DNA from: Croceibacterium salegens
GTDB taxonomy: Bacteria; Pseudomonadota; Alphaproteobacteria; Sphingomonadales; Sphingomonadaceae
NCBI RefSeq assembly: GCF_009827435.1
Contig: NZ_WTYM01000038.1
Coordinates: forward strand, 1 to 64,000
Direction of reading: 5' to 3'
DNA: 64,000 bases
Below, piece by piece: positions 1 to 8,374 of this stretch. Numbering within the stretch: position 1 is the stretch's first letter; every line of letters starts with the position of its first letter. The translations under genes were made by a program, and so were the position numbers. The notes beneath the pieces are model-generated. The model did not search any database and was not told where the DNA came from. It saw only the letters and a list, made by a program, of their open reading frames with translations.

Positions 1-171
1 TCAGTCAAGGCATCACCCCGCCCTGCACTCAACTCCTTAACTGCAAGTGCATTCGCTCGGACCGGACCATCGCTCCCGACCTTTGGCTTTGGCATGATCC
101 TTGACCTGTCGGAACGGCTTGAGGCTCGGCTGAACTACAGTCTTAAAGGAAGAGCGGCTGGGACCGGCTGA
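1..171 (+). CDS. Possible 3' end of a gene cut by the window edge
   Basis: Frame 1 is open from base 1 to a TGA at 169-171 and gives 56 residues, beginning SVKASPRPAL. The last half (LPTFGFGMILDLSERLEARLNYSL) reads like the end of an outer-membrane barrel or autotransporter, but the chain does not finish on an aromatic residue. Third-position GC is clearly lower than in the following genes, so the frame may be fortuitous or the gene may be foreign. I see no other gene in 172-241 and no strong terminator for the convergent efflux operon. Confidence 0.25.
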   Translation, partial: SVKASPRPALNSLTASAFARTGPSLPTFGFGMILDLSERLEARLNYSLKGRAAGTG

Positions 172-241
172 AAGAATCCAGCGTCAAGGTCGCGTTCAAA
201 TTCTGAAATGTCGCTAGTCGTTATGTCAACTCGCCTACCCG

Positions 242-1438
242 CTATTCGTGACGCAGCGCCTCGATCGGGTCGAGCTGGCTGGCACGGCGGGCCGGGAAGT
301 AACCGAAAATGATCCCGATCAGCGCCGAGATCACGAAGCTCAGCATGTTTATGAACGGGTCGAACACGAACGGCAGGTCCAGTGCGCTCGAAAAGCTGAA
401 CGATAGCGCGAAGCCGAGCAGGATCCCGATCAGCCCGCCGAAGCAGCACAGCACCACGGCCTCGGTCAGGAACTGCATCCGCACCTCGCGGGCCAGCGCG
501 CCGATGGCGAGGCGTATGCCGATCTCGCGGGTGCGCTCTGTCACCGAGACCAGCATGATGTTCATGATCCCCACCCCGCCGACGACGAGGCTGATAGCGG
601 CGATGGCCGAGACCATGATCGTCATCGTCCCGACGGTGCTGGCGACGGTCTCGTTGATTTCCGCGGTGTCGACGATGTCGAAGTCGTTCGCCTGTCCTTC
701 GAGCAGGACGCGCCGTTCGCGCATCAGGTCGACCAGCGCCTGCGTCATCGCCGCGCTCGAGTACTTGGAATCGTACGAGACGACCATGTAGCCGATGTTG
801 TCGTTGCCGGTGAAGCGGCGCTGCACGTTGGTCAGCGGCATGAACACCGAGTTGTCGTCGTCGCCGTTTCCGCCGACCGTGCCGCGCGTCGCATAGACGC
901 CGATGACCTGGCACGAGACGTTGTCGAGCCGCATGCGTTCGCCGATCGGGCTCTGGTTCGAAACGAAGATCTCGTCCTTCACGGTCGGGCCGATGATGCA
1001 GACGTTGGCGCCGGCGGATTCCTCAGCCGGGGTAAACAGCCGCCCATCGTCGAGCTCGATCCCGCGGGCGCTCATGAAGTCGTTGCTGACGCCTTCGACC
1101 TTGCTCTGCCAGTCCTGCCCGTTGTGGATTGCGGTGACGTTCCTCTCTACCTGCCCGGCGACGTCCTTCACGCCGGCGATCTGGTCGCGCACGGCGGCAA
1201 CGTCACGCTCGTCGAAGGGCCGGATCTGGCCGCGATCGGTCTGGATTGGGAAGACGAAGAAGACGTTCGAGCCGAGCGAGCTGATCTGCTCCTCGATATC
1301 GGCGGTCACGCCCTTGCCCAGCGTGACCATGGTGATGACTGCCGCGACGCCGATGATGATGCCCAGCGTCGTCAGGAAGCTGCGCAGGATGTGCCGGCGG
1401 ATTTCGCGCAGGGCGAGCAGGAGTGTCGTGCCCCACAT
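242..1438 (-). CDS. macB: MacB-like ABC transporter permease (FtsX-type)
   Basis: This inner-membrane permease of a tripartite macrolide/lipid-type exporter has 398 residues. An N-terminal helix (about 15-40) is followed by a large periplasmic MacB core domain (about 45-240). Three helices follow at about 275-390, in the FtsX/LolC arrangement; they carry the family motif SVTERTREIGIRLAIGA and end in PIEALRHE. The start is the ATG at 1438, whose TG is shared with the TGA of the upstream ATPase (TGATG), so translation is coupled. It is the last gene of the nodT-macA-ATPase-permease operon. Unlike E. coli MacB, ATPase and permease are separate proteins. The substrate is unknown. Confidence 0.9.
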   Translation of the reverse strand: MWGTTLLLALREIRRHILRSFLTTLGIIIGVAAVITMVTLGKGVTADIEEQISSLGSNVFFVFPIQTDRGQIRPFDERDVAAVRDQIAGVKDVAGQVERNVTAIHNGQDWQSKVEGVSNDFMSARGIELDDGRLFTPAEESAGANVCIIGPTVKDEIFVSNQSPIGERMRLDNVSCQVIGVYATRGTVGGNGDDDNSVFMPLTNVQRRFTGNDNIGYMVVSYDSKYSSAAMTQALVDLMRERRVLLEGQANDFDIVDTAEINETVASTVGTMTIMVSAIAAISLVVGGVGIMNIMLVSVTERTREIGIRLAIGALAREVRMQFLTEAVVLCCFGGLIGILLGFALSFSFSSALDLPFVFDPFINMLSFVISALIGIIFGYFPARRASQLDPIEALRHE

Positions 1439-2157
1439 CAGGCGACTCCCGCCGGGACGCCGTGCCGGTGCCCCTTCTCGATGCGTTCCACCAGCCCGTC
1501 CTTGAAGTGGACGATGGTCCTGGCGAAGTCGGCCATCTCCGGCTCGTGGGTGACCATCAGGATGGTGATGCCGGTCTTGTTGAGTTCGGCGAGGAATTCC
1601 ATGATTTCGATCGAGCGTTCGGAATCGAGGTTGCCGGTCGGCTCGTCTGCCAGCAGGACCTCGGGGTCGGTCACCAGCGCCCGGGCGATGGCGACGCGCT
1701 GCTGCTGGCCGCCGGAAAGCTCTGCCGGGGTGTGGTCGGCCCACGGCACCAGCCCGACACGGTCGAGCGCGCGCAGCGCCGCTTCGCGCCGCTCCTCCTT
1801 CTTCTCGCCCCGATAGATCAGCGGCAGCTCGACATTCTCAACCGCGCTGGTGCGGGCGAGCAGGTTGAAGCCCTGGAACACGAAGCCGAGATAGCGGCGC
1901 CGCAGCAGCGAGCGCTGGTCGCGGGTCAGCGCCTGCACCTCGGTGCCGAGGAAGCGGTAGACGCCGCTGGTCGGTGAATCGAGGCAGCCGAGAATGTTCA
2001 TCGTCGTCGACTTGCCCGACCCCGAAGCCCCCATGACGGCGACGAAGTCTCCGCGCGCAATCGACAGGTCGACGCCGCGCAGCGCCTGGAACGCGGCGGT
2101 TCCCTGGCCGAAGGTTTTGGTAATTCCCTCGAGTTCTATGATCGCTCCGCCGGTCAC
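1438..2157 (-). CDS. MacB/LolD-type ABC transporter ATP-binding protein
   Basis: This 239-residue nucleotide-binding subunit pairs with the FtsX-type permease encoded just downstream. It shows Walker A (GASGSGKST, about 43-51), the Q-loop in FVFQGFN, the signature LSGGQQQRVAIARAL, and Walker B with LLADEPTGNLDS. Length and motifs match the LolD/MacB ATPase family. The start is a GTG overlapping the adaptor stop as GTGA, preceded by GAAGGA at the right distance. It would power a MacAB-TolC type pump together with the adaptor and outer-membrane factor of the same operon. Confidence 0.93.
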   Translation of the reverse strand: MTGGAIIELEGITKTFGQGTAAFQALRGVDLSIARGDFVAVMGASGSGKSTTMNILGCLDSPTSGVYRFLGTEVQALTRDQRSLLRRRYLGFVFQGFNLLARTSAVENVELPLIYRGEKKEERREAALRALDRVGLVPWADHTPAELSGGQQQRVAIARALVTDPEVLLADEPTGNLDSERSIEIMEFLAELNKTGITILMVTHEPEMADFARTIVHFKDGLVERIEKGHRHGVPAGVA

Positions 2158-3464
2158 TTTTCCTTCGCCTTGAGCGAGGTCACGACCTTCATGCCGGTCT
2201 TGAGTTCCTTCGAGGTGACGACAGTGAAGCGGCCATCGCTCTGGCCGGTGACGACTTCGACCGGCTTGAGCTCGTTGTTGTCCTGCAGGACATAGACCGT
2301 CTGCTGGCTGCCACGCCCGATCGTCGCGCGCTCCTTCTCGCGATCGAGGCCGAAGTCGTTGCCGTTGTTGAGCTGCACGCCGCCAGTCGCATCGTCCTTG
2401 GGCGGCTCGAAGCGCAGCGCCCCATTGGGGACGAGCATGCGCTTGCCGGTGCTGTCGGTGGCAATGTTGGCGGTGGCGGTCATGCCCGGCCGCAGCAGCC
2501 CGTCGGCATTGTCCACCGTCAGGCGCGCCTCGTAGATGATCACCGAGTTGCCCTGCTGGCTCGACGACTGCTGCTGCGACGAGGACTGCGCGGTGTTGTT
2601 CGAGGCAAGGTCGACCCGCTCCACGATCGCCGGGAACTTGCGACCCGGATAGGCATCGACCGTGAAATTCGCCTTCTGCCCGGCGCTCACCTGGCCGACG
2701 TCGGCCTCGTCGACCGAGACGCGCAACTGCATCTGCGAGAGGTCTTCGGCGATCACGAACAGGGTCGGCGTGTTGAAGCTCGCCGCCACCGTCTGGCCGG
2801 GTTCGACCTGGCGGGCGAGGACCACGCCCGAGACGGGCGAGCGAATGACCGCGCGATCACGGTTGGTCATCGCCGACGAAAGCTGCGCCTGCGCGCTGGC
2901 AACGCTGGCGCGGGCCGAGGCGATGGCGGCCCGGTCGCGCTTGACGTTGGCTTCGGCCGCTTCGAGCTCAGTCTTCGAGGGGACCTTGCCTTCCGACAGG
3001 CGCCAGACTTCCTGCAAGCGGGCAAGCTGGGCGGTATCGACGTCGAGCGTCGCCGCGGCCTGCGCGACCGAAGCTCGCGCCGAATTGACGTTGGCCTGAC
3101 CCTGGCGGATCTGGTCCTGTATGACGTCGGTGTTGATCAGCGCCAGCACCTGGCCCCGGCTGACCTGGTCGTTCACGTCGACGAGGATGTTGTCGATCCG
3201 GCCGGACACTTCCGAACCAACGTCGACCTGGTTGGTCGGGCGCAGGTTGCCCGTCGCGGTGACCTCGATATCGAGCGAGCGTTCGACCACCGGTTCCGAT
3301 ACGTATTCCTGCTTGTCGTCGCCGCCGCGCAGGAAGACTGCGGCGAGGATAAGAATGACGATGGCCGGCAGCCAGTACTTCATCCAGCGGCGCCAGCGCG
3401 GCTTGGTCTCAGTGCCGAGGAACTCGTCGACCGACTGGGCGTCGAAGTTGGCGGTATCGTTCAT
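2154..3464 (-). CDS. macA: MacA-like periplasmic adaptor (HlyD/RND membrane-fusion family)
   Basis: This 436-residue adaptor links the inner-membrane ABC pump to the outer-membrane factor. A cytoplasmic N-terminus of about 33 residues is followed by one helix (YWLPAIVILILAAVFL), a lipoyl/barrel-sandwich half (EVSGRIDNILVDVNDQV), a long alpha-hairpin rich in Ala/Gln/Arg, the second lipoyl half (SPVSGVVLARQVEPGQTV) and beta-barrel and membrane-proximal domains. A Ser/Gln-rich loop near 285-300 is an unusual low-complexity insertion. The ATG overlaps the nodT stop (ATGA) and the gene's stop overlaps the ATPase start, so the operon is coupled throughout. Confidence 0.9.
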   Translation of the reverse strand: MNDTANFDAQSVDEFLGTETKPRWRRWMKYWLPAIVILILAAVFLRGGDDKQEYVSEPVVERSLDIEVTATGNLRPTNQVDVGSEVSGRIDNILVDVNDQVSRGQVLALINTDVIQDQIRQGQANVNSARASVAQAAATLDVDTAQLARLQEVWRLSEGKVPSKTELEAAEANVKRDRAAIASARASVASAQAQLSSAMTNRDRAVIRSPVSGVVLARQVEPGQTVAASFNTPTLFVIAEDLSQMQLRVSVDEADVGQVSAGQKANFTVDAYPGRKFPAIVERVDLASNNTAQSSSQQQSSSQQGNSVIIYEARLTVDNADGLLRPGMTATANIATDSTGKRMLVPNGALRFEPPKDDATGGVQLNNGNDFGLDREKERATIGRGSQQTVYVLQDNNELKPVEVVTGQSDGRFTVVTSKELKTGMKVVTSLKAKEK

Positions 3465-4876
3465 TGGTCTGTCTCTCGATCGGTAATCGCGGGATAGTCG
3501 GCGGGCGTCCAGCCGCCGCCGAGCGCCTGGGTGAGGCGGACGAAAGCACTGGCGCGTTCGGCCTTGGCGCCGACTTCGGAATTGCGTGCCGACAGCAACT
3601 GGTTCTCGGCGCTGAGCAGCGTACGAAAATCGGTGATGCCGGCCTGGTACTGGCTGCGGGCGAGCAAGGCGGCGTTGGACGCGGCATCGCGCGCCTCGCC
3701 CTGGATCGCCACGCGTTCGCGCGTTGCGCGCATGTCGACGGCGCTGGATTCGACGTCTTCGAGCGCGCCGAGGATGCTCTGCCGCCACGCCGCCAGCGCG
3801 CCGTCGGCCGCGGCCTTGGCGCTGTCGACCTGCGCCTGCGTGCGCCCGCCGTCGAAGATCAGCTGGCTGATCCCGGCGAAGAGACTGCCGGTGATGACGT
3901 CGAGCAATCGACCGACGCTGGTCGCCCCGGTCCCGATGTTGCCGGTCAGCCGGACCAGCGGCAGGAGCTGGGCCTGCGCCACGCCGATGCGCGCGCTGGC
4001 GGCCATGAGCGAGGCCTCGGCGCCGCGCACGTCGGGGCGGCGGCGGAGCACGTCCGCAGGAGCCTCGAAGGCTTCGAGTGCCGGAGGTTCGGGAACGAAG
4101 TCGCTGCCCTGGAGCAGCGCGAGGACGCGTCCGGGCGGCTCGCCGATCAGCGTCGAGATGGCATTGGCGCGCGCCGCGAGGCTGCTTTCGAGCTGTGGAA
4201 TCGTCGCCGCCGTGGCCGCGCGTTGGCTGCGCGCCTGCTCGACATCGAGGCTTGAGACGAGTCCCGCCTGGTTGCGCCAGCGGGCGATCTGCAGGTTGTC
4301 GTCCTGATACTGGAGCGTGTCGCGGGCAATGGCCAGCTGCAGGGCGGTGGCGCGGGCCTGGATGGTGCCCAGCGCGACCTGGCCGACCACCAGCCGCTGG
4401 ATATCGGCGAGCGAGTACCCGGCCGCTTCGAGGTCGGCGCGATTGGCCGCGACGTTGCCCGAGATGCGGCCGAACAGGTCGACTTCCCAGCTCGCATCGG
4501 CACCGAACGTGAAGTTGAAGTCGTCGCTGGCGAAATCGCCGATGTCGCGCTGGATGCCGCCGCTGGCGTTGAGCTGCGGGGCATAGCCGGCCCGCGCCGA
4601 GCGCAACTGCGCGCGGGCCTGATCGAGGCGGGCGGCGCTTTGCGCGATGTCGAGGTTCTGGGCGATGGCCTGCTCGACGAACTCGGTCAGCAAGGGATCG
4701 TTGAGCATCGTCCAGTATTGGGCGACGTCGATGTCGGCCTGCGGCGCCTGCGTTTCGGCCCATGCGGCGGGAAGCTCCAGTCCGCCATTGGCCGGCGGCA
4801 CCGGCGTGGCGCAGGCGGCGAGGCCGAGCAGCAGCGGCATCGCCAGATACGCCTTGCGGTTAGCCTCGAACGCCAC
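3461..4876 (-). CDS. NodT-family outer-membrane efflux lipoprotein (TolC-like)
   Basis: This is the outer-membrane channel of the tripartite pump, 471 residues. The N-terminus carries a lipoprotein signal (MPLLLGLAAC with acylated Cys near residue 20), followed by two OEP repeats with long amphipathic helices. I chose a GTG start at 4876 because AAGGGGG lies 5-6 bases upstream and the lipobox then falls at a normal distance; an in-frame start further upstream would put about 24 extra residues before the signal. It is first in the four-gene operon. A TTAGCC-AAAA-GGCTAA inverted repeat lies 27 bases upstream. Confidence 0.9.
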   Translation of the reverse strand: MAFEANRKAYLAMPLLLGLAACATPVPPANGGLELPAAWAETQAPQADIDVAQYWTMLNDPLLTEFVEQAIAQNLDIAQSAARLDQARAQLRSARAGYAPQLNASGGIQRDIGDFASDDFNFTFGADASWEVDLFGRISGNVAANRADLEAAGYSLADIQRLVVGQVALGTIQARATALQLAIARDTLQYQDDNLQIARWRNQAGLVSSLDVEQARSQRAATAATIPQLESSLAARANAISTLIGEPPGRVLALLQGSDFVPEPPALEAFEAPADVLRRRPDVRGAEASLMAASARIGVAQAQLLPLVRLTGNIGTGATSVGRLLDVITGSLFAGISQLIFDGGRTQAQVDSAKAAADGALAAWRQSILGALEDVESSAVDMRATRERVAIQGEARDAASNAALLARSQYQAGITDFRTLLSAENQLLSARNSEVGAKAERASAFVRLTQALGGGWTPADYPAITDRETDQ

Positions 4877-4902
4877 TGAAACCCCCTTGCGGTCTACATC
4901 AA

Positions 4903-4918
4903 TTAGCCAAAAGGCTAA
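4903..4918. promoter_or_regulatory. Inverted repeat upstream of the efflux operon, possible operator
   Basis: TTAGCC and GGCTAA are exact inverted copies separated by AAAA, 27 bases ahead of the nodT start codon. The position suits a repressor site or a leader hairpin. A MarR-family gene lies just upstream, and related TAGCC/GGCTA half-sites occur in its own leader around 6305-6347. A link to that regulator is inference only. Confidence 0.35.
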
Positions 4919-5060
4919 CAGAATTGCCCGCCGTCCCCAAGCAGGCAATTGTAAGAATTGGTCGCGACGGATGTCCCGGACGCGTCTCTTGCGTGTTAGG
5001 AAGGTAATACAGCAATCCGCCTGCGCAAGATGCGCCGGACGAAATGTCCATGTTTATCGA

Positions 5061-5783
5061 CTAGCGGCGGGGAGCGTATCCGGGCAGTGCGGCGACTGCC
5101 GGGCGTTCGGCCATGCGCGCCAGCCAGGCGGTGATCGCCGGGGCGGCGTCGGCGTTGCACGCCTCGGGCAGGACCCGCGGCAGCGCCGAGGCCATCGAGT
5201 ACCACTTGATGTCGGCCAGCGTGTAGTCGGCCCCCATCAGCCACTCGCGCCCGTCATCGAGTAGCGTGTCGAGCCGCGCGATGCAGTTGTCGAGCCGGCG
5301 CCGGGCGTCGGCCAGTTCGGCTTCGGAAAATCCCGTTTCGGAAATTTTCGCCCATTTCAGGCGGACCTCCTCGTTCGGCATTTTGGCGAGGCGCTGCGCC
5401 ATCACCGCCTTGTCGATCTTTGAAGCGGAAGGGGCTGCGCCGTGCGCGCCGAGAACCGTCAGCGCCGGGCAGAAATACTCGTCGACGTATTTGGTCAGCA
5501 CGCGCATCTCGGCCCGCCGCCACGGATCGGACGGGCGCAACGGCGGGTCCGGCAGGATGTCCTCGAGATATTCGTTGATGACGGTCGATTCGCGCACGAT
5601 CAGGCCGTCGTGGACCAGCACGGGCACCATGCCCTCAGGGTTTACGGCCCGGAAGGCCGGGTCGTGGTGCTCCCACCTGCTGCTGTCGAGAACGCGGTTT
5701 TCGAAGTCCGCGCCCTTTTCGAGCAGGCACAGCAATGGGGTGAGCGAGTTCGCGACCGGCCCGAAATGGTAGAGGGTCAGCAA
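5061..5783 (-). CDS. Glutathione S-transferase, LigF-like (beta-etherase clade)
   Basis: This 240-residue cytosolic GST has an N-terminal thioredoxin fold (LTLYHFGPVANSLTPL, cis-Pro in EGMVPVL near residue 54, ESTVINEYLED) and an all-helical C-terminal domain. The stretch PWRRAEMRVLTKYVDEYFCP resembles LigF, the glutathione-dependent beta-aryl-ether cleaving enzyme of sphingomonads. That supports an etherase-like or dehalogenase-like role, but the substrate cannot be read from sequence. The start is a TTG at 5783, two bases after the marR stop, so the two genes form one operon. A general stress GST is the alternative. Confidence 0.85.
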   Translation of the reverse strand: MLTLYHFGPVANSLTPLLCLLEKGADFENRVLDSSRWEHHDPAFRAVNPEGMVPVLVHDGLIVRESTVINEYLEDILPDPPLRPSDPWRRAEMRVLTKYVDEYFCPALTVLGAHGAAPSASKIDKAVMAQRLAKMPNEEVRLKWAKISETGFSEAELADARRRLDNCIARLDTLLDDGREWLMGADYTLADIKWYSMASALPRVLPEACNADAAPAITAWLARMAERPAVAALPGYAPRR

Positions 5784-5785
5784 GG

Positions 5786-6280
5786 TCAGGTGCCTGCCTG
5801 CTGTTCCCTGTCGAGCATCGCCTCCGCGCGGCTGATCATTACCTCGGTAACCTCGATGACGGTGGCGAGGGCGCCGCCGTCTATCCCGTCGGTCAGACCG
5901 AGGTCGCGGTCGACCGCGAGTTTGATCATCTTGCCGTGCAGCAGCTTTCCATCATCCGAGAGATCGATCTCGATCTCGGGACCGCCGGGCTTGCGCTCAC
6001 GCGTGACAAGGCCGCGCGCGACCATGCCCTTGACCGCGCGGCTGAGCTGGCCGCGGTCCTGTACGAGCGCGTCGGCCAAGCCGTTGAGCGACAGCGGTGC
6101 GGTGTAACCTAGCTGGACCATGATGCGCCATTCGATCTCCGACAGGTCGAACAGCCGCTTCTGCGCCAGGAGCCCGCTCCGGCGCAGCAACGCGAACAGG
6201 TGGATCATCTTCATGCTGACCAGACCCCGTAGTTCCGCGTTTCTCGCGGCCGAGTTCGGGCCACCTTCGTCCTTGCTCAT
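5786..6280 (-). CDS. MarR-family transcriptional regulator
   Basis: This is a 164-residue winged-helix repressor. The core runs from about 35 to 120 (LFDLSEIEWRIMVQLGY, then the recognition helix region LNGLADALVQDRGQLSRAVKGMVARGLVTRER and a wing with PGGPEIEIDLSDDG). The ATG at 6280 (MSKDEGG) follows GGGGGAG and is preferred over an upstream in-frame start that would add 16 basic residues. It is cotranscribed with the LigF-like GST and lies ahead of the efflux operon on the same strand. The likely role is control of the GST and pump in response to a phenolic ligand, which is typical of the family. Confidence 0.88.
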   Translation of the reverse strand: MSKDEGGPNSAARNAELRGLVSMKMIHLFALLRRSGLLAQKRLFDLSEIEWRIMVQLGYTAPLSLNGLADALVQDRGQLSRAVKGMVARGLVTRERKPGGPEIEIDLSDDGKLLHGKMIKLAVDRDLGLTDGIDGGALATVIEVTEVMISRAEAMLDREQQAGT

Positions 6281-6469
6281 GTAACTTCTACTCCCCCTTT
6301 CCCTCCTAGCCCGTATTGCTCGCGTCAAAAAGTCCTTTCACGCTAGGCGTCCTTTCGAGTGGGAGAGGAAAAGCGCGCGATTTCACCGGCAAAACGGCCT
6401 TCGTTATCGATGCCGCATCCTGAAGGGGCGCCCCCGAAATGTTAACCATATTGCCGTATCGCGCGGGCC

Positions 6470-7732
6470 ATGCGTGCGAAACCGATCACGACCTTGCCGG
6501 CCGCCATCACGGCGCTTGTCTTGCTCGCCTGCCCGAGCTGGGCCTGCGCGCAGGACGGCATCATCGGTCCCGAGGCGATTTCGGCGGATTTCGACCTGCG
6601 CGCCAGCGCCACCGGCGGTGAGACCGGCTGGCTCGATGGCGGATACGGCAAGCTCTACGAAGGCGGCGACGACGGCGATACCCAGGCCCGCCTGCGCCTC
6701 GCCTATGCCGACCTCGTCTGGGAGCCGCGTTTCAGCTTCAACCTGAGCGGCAAGGCGAGCCTGACCTACCAGGACCGCAGCCACCCCGCGGTGGACCTCA
6801 ACGAGGCCTACCTCGAATGGCGCTCCAACCCGGCCCCGACCCGCTTCGGCCTGCGCGCCGGGGCGATGTGGCCGCCGGTCTCGCAGGAGCACGGCGGCGG
6901 CGCCTGGCTGGTCGAGGACAGCATCACGCCCTCGGCGGCGAACAGCTGGATCGGCGAGGAGGTCAAGGTGCTGGCGGTCGAGGGCACCGTCGAACGCCGG
7001 TTCGGCGAACACCGGCTCAAGCTGACCGGCGCCGGCTTCCTGCACAACGACATCTCCGGCACCCTGCTGTTCTACCGCGGCTGGGCGCTCGACGACTTTC
7101 GCGCGACGGTCCACAACTACAACCCGTTGCCGCCGCTCGCGCCCGCGGCACAGCCCTACCAGGTGCGCCAGTCGAACTCGTTCTGGGAACTCGACGACCG
7201 CGCCGGCTATTACGCGCGGATCGACTACACCCCGCCGTTGCCGTTCACGCTCAATCTGTTCCGCTACGACAACCTCGGCGACCACGTCAGCCGCCGCGAC
7301 AACCAGATCCAGTGGCATACGCGGTTCTGGAACGCCGGCATTGCCGCCGCGCTGGGCGACAGCACCACCGCCAAGGCGCAGGTCTTGTGGGGCAACACGC
7401 TGGCCGGTCCCGAGACGCCGTTCGGCATCCCGGGCGACGCCGATTTCACTGCCGCCTACCTCCTCCTCGGCCGCGAGTTCGGCAGCGGAAAGGTGACGCT
7501 GCGCGGCGACTGGTTCGAGGTGCACGACAACACCTTCGTCGCCAGCAACGACAACAACGAATACGGCTGGGCGGCGATGGTCGCCTACAAGCGCCCGCTG
7601 GCCGACTTCCTCACCCTGCTGGTCGAACTGCAGCACGTGTCGAGCGACCGTCCGGGCCGCCAGCTCTACGGCGGCATTCCCGCCGAGCAGGCGCAGACCT
7701 CGCTGCAGACCTCGCTGCGGTTCGGGTTCTGA
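6470..7732 (+). CDS. Putative outer-membrane beta-barrel protein
   Basis: This 420-residue exported protein has a signal peptide (about 1-27, ending SWACAQ). The rest is rich in alternating aromatic/polar beta-strands and Gly, and the chain ends SLRFGF with a terminal Phe, as expected for an outer-membrane barrel handled by BAM. No named family is certain. The repeated pattern (LRLAYADLVWEP, YLEWRSNPAPTRFGLRAG) resembles phosphate-porin-like or DcaP-like barrels. It begins a three-gene operon with a cupredoxin-like protein (14-base gap) and a GGDEF-EAL protein, suggesting a shared envelope-sensing task. Confidence 0.75.
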   Translation: MRAKPITTLPAAITALVLLACPSWACAQDGIIGPEAISADFDLRASATGGETGWLDGGYGKLYEGGDDGDTQARLRLAYADLVWEPRFSFNLSGKASLTYQDRSHPAVDLNEAYLEWRSNPAPTRFGLRAGAMWPPVSQEHGGGAWLVEDSITPSAANSWIGEEVKVLAVEGTVERRFGEHRLKLTGAGFLHNDISGTLLFYRGWALDDFRATVHNYNPLPPLAPAAQPYQVRQSNSFWELDDRAGYYARIDYTPPLPFTLNLFRYDNLGDHVSRRDNQIQWHTRFWNAGIAAALGDSTTAKAQVLWGNTLAGPETPFGIPGDADFTAAYLLLGREFGSGKVTLRGDWFEVHDNTFVASNDNNEYGWAAMVAYKRPLADFLTLLVELQHVSSDRPGRQLYGGIPAEQAQTSLQTSLRFGF

Positions 7733-7746
7733 GCAGAGCGCGCCCC

Positions 7747-8373
7747 ATGATCGCTCGCATCATCGCCCGTTTCGCCGCGGCCCTCTCCGCACTGGCGCTC
7801 GCCGGTGCGGCGCAGGCCGCCGACATCACCGTCACCGTAACCGACGACAGCGGCCGCCCGGTGCCCGACGCCGTGGTGATCGCCGACGTTCCCGGCGCCA
7901 AGGTCCCGCCCAAGGGCGTGTTCCGCATCGACCAGAAGGACACCGCCTTCGTGCCCTTCATGCTGGTCGTGCCGGTCGGCTCGCGGGTCGAGTTCGCCAA
8001 CCTCGATCCCTTCCGCCACCACGTCTACTCGTTCTCGCCGGGCAACAAGTTCGAGCTCAAGCTGTTCGGCAAGGGCGAGGTCCGCTCGGCGGTGCTGGGC
8101 ACCGTCGGCACAGTCGCGATCGGCTGCAATATCCACGACACCATGCAGGCGTTCGTGAGGGTGGTCGACACCCCCTACGCCCTGCGCACCGACGACAGGG
8201 GTCGAGCGGTGCTCAAGGGCGTTCCGGCCTCGGCACGGACCCTGCGCGTGTGGCACCCGCGGCTGCGCGCACCGGGCAACGAACTCAAGCTGGCGATCAA
8301 TCCTGCGGGCAACCTGTCGCTGCCGGTCAAGGTCAAGCTGCGCCGCCCGGCGCCGATGAGCCACGACTATTGA
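7747..8373 (+). CDS. Cupredoxin-like periplasmic protein (methylamine-utilization-like)
   Basis: This 208-residue secreted protein has a signal peptide ending AGAAQA near residue 22. A carboxypeptidase-regulatory-like strand region (DDSGRPVPDAVVIADV) is followed by a plastocyanin-like fold. Candidate type-1 copper ligands are the His in DPFRHHVYSF and the Cys, His and Met of GCNIHDTMQAF (C-x2-H-x2-M). Homologues are often labelled methylamine utilization protein without evidence for that pathway. The gene sits between the barrel protein and the GGDEF-EAL gene, whose ATG follows its stop by one base. It may be an electron or copper carrier that reports to the c-di-GMP protein. Confidence 0.8.
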   Translation: MIARIIARFAAALSALALAGAAQAADITVTVTDDSGRPVPDAVVIADVPGAKVPPKGVFRIDQKDTAFVPFMLVVPVGSRVEFANLDPFRHHVYSFSPGNKFELKLFGKGEVRSAVLGTVGTVAIGCNIHDTMQAFVRVVDTPYALRTDDRGRAVLKGVPASARTLRVWHPRLRAPGNELKLAINPAGNLSLPVKVKLRRPAPMSHDY

Positions 8374-8374
8374 G

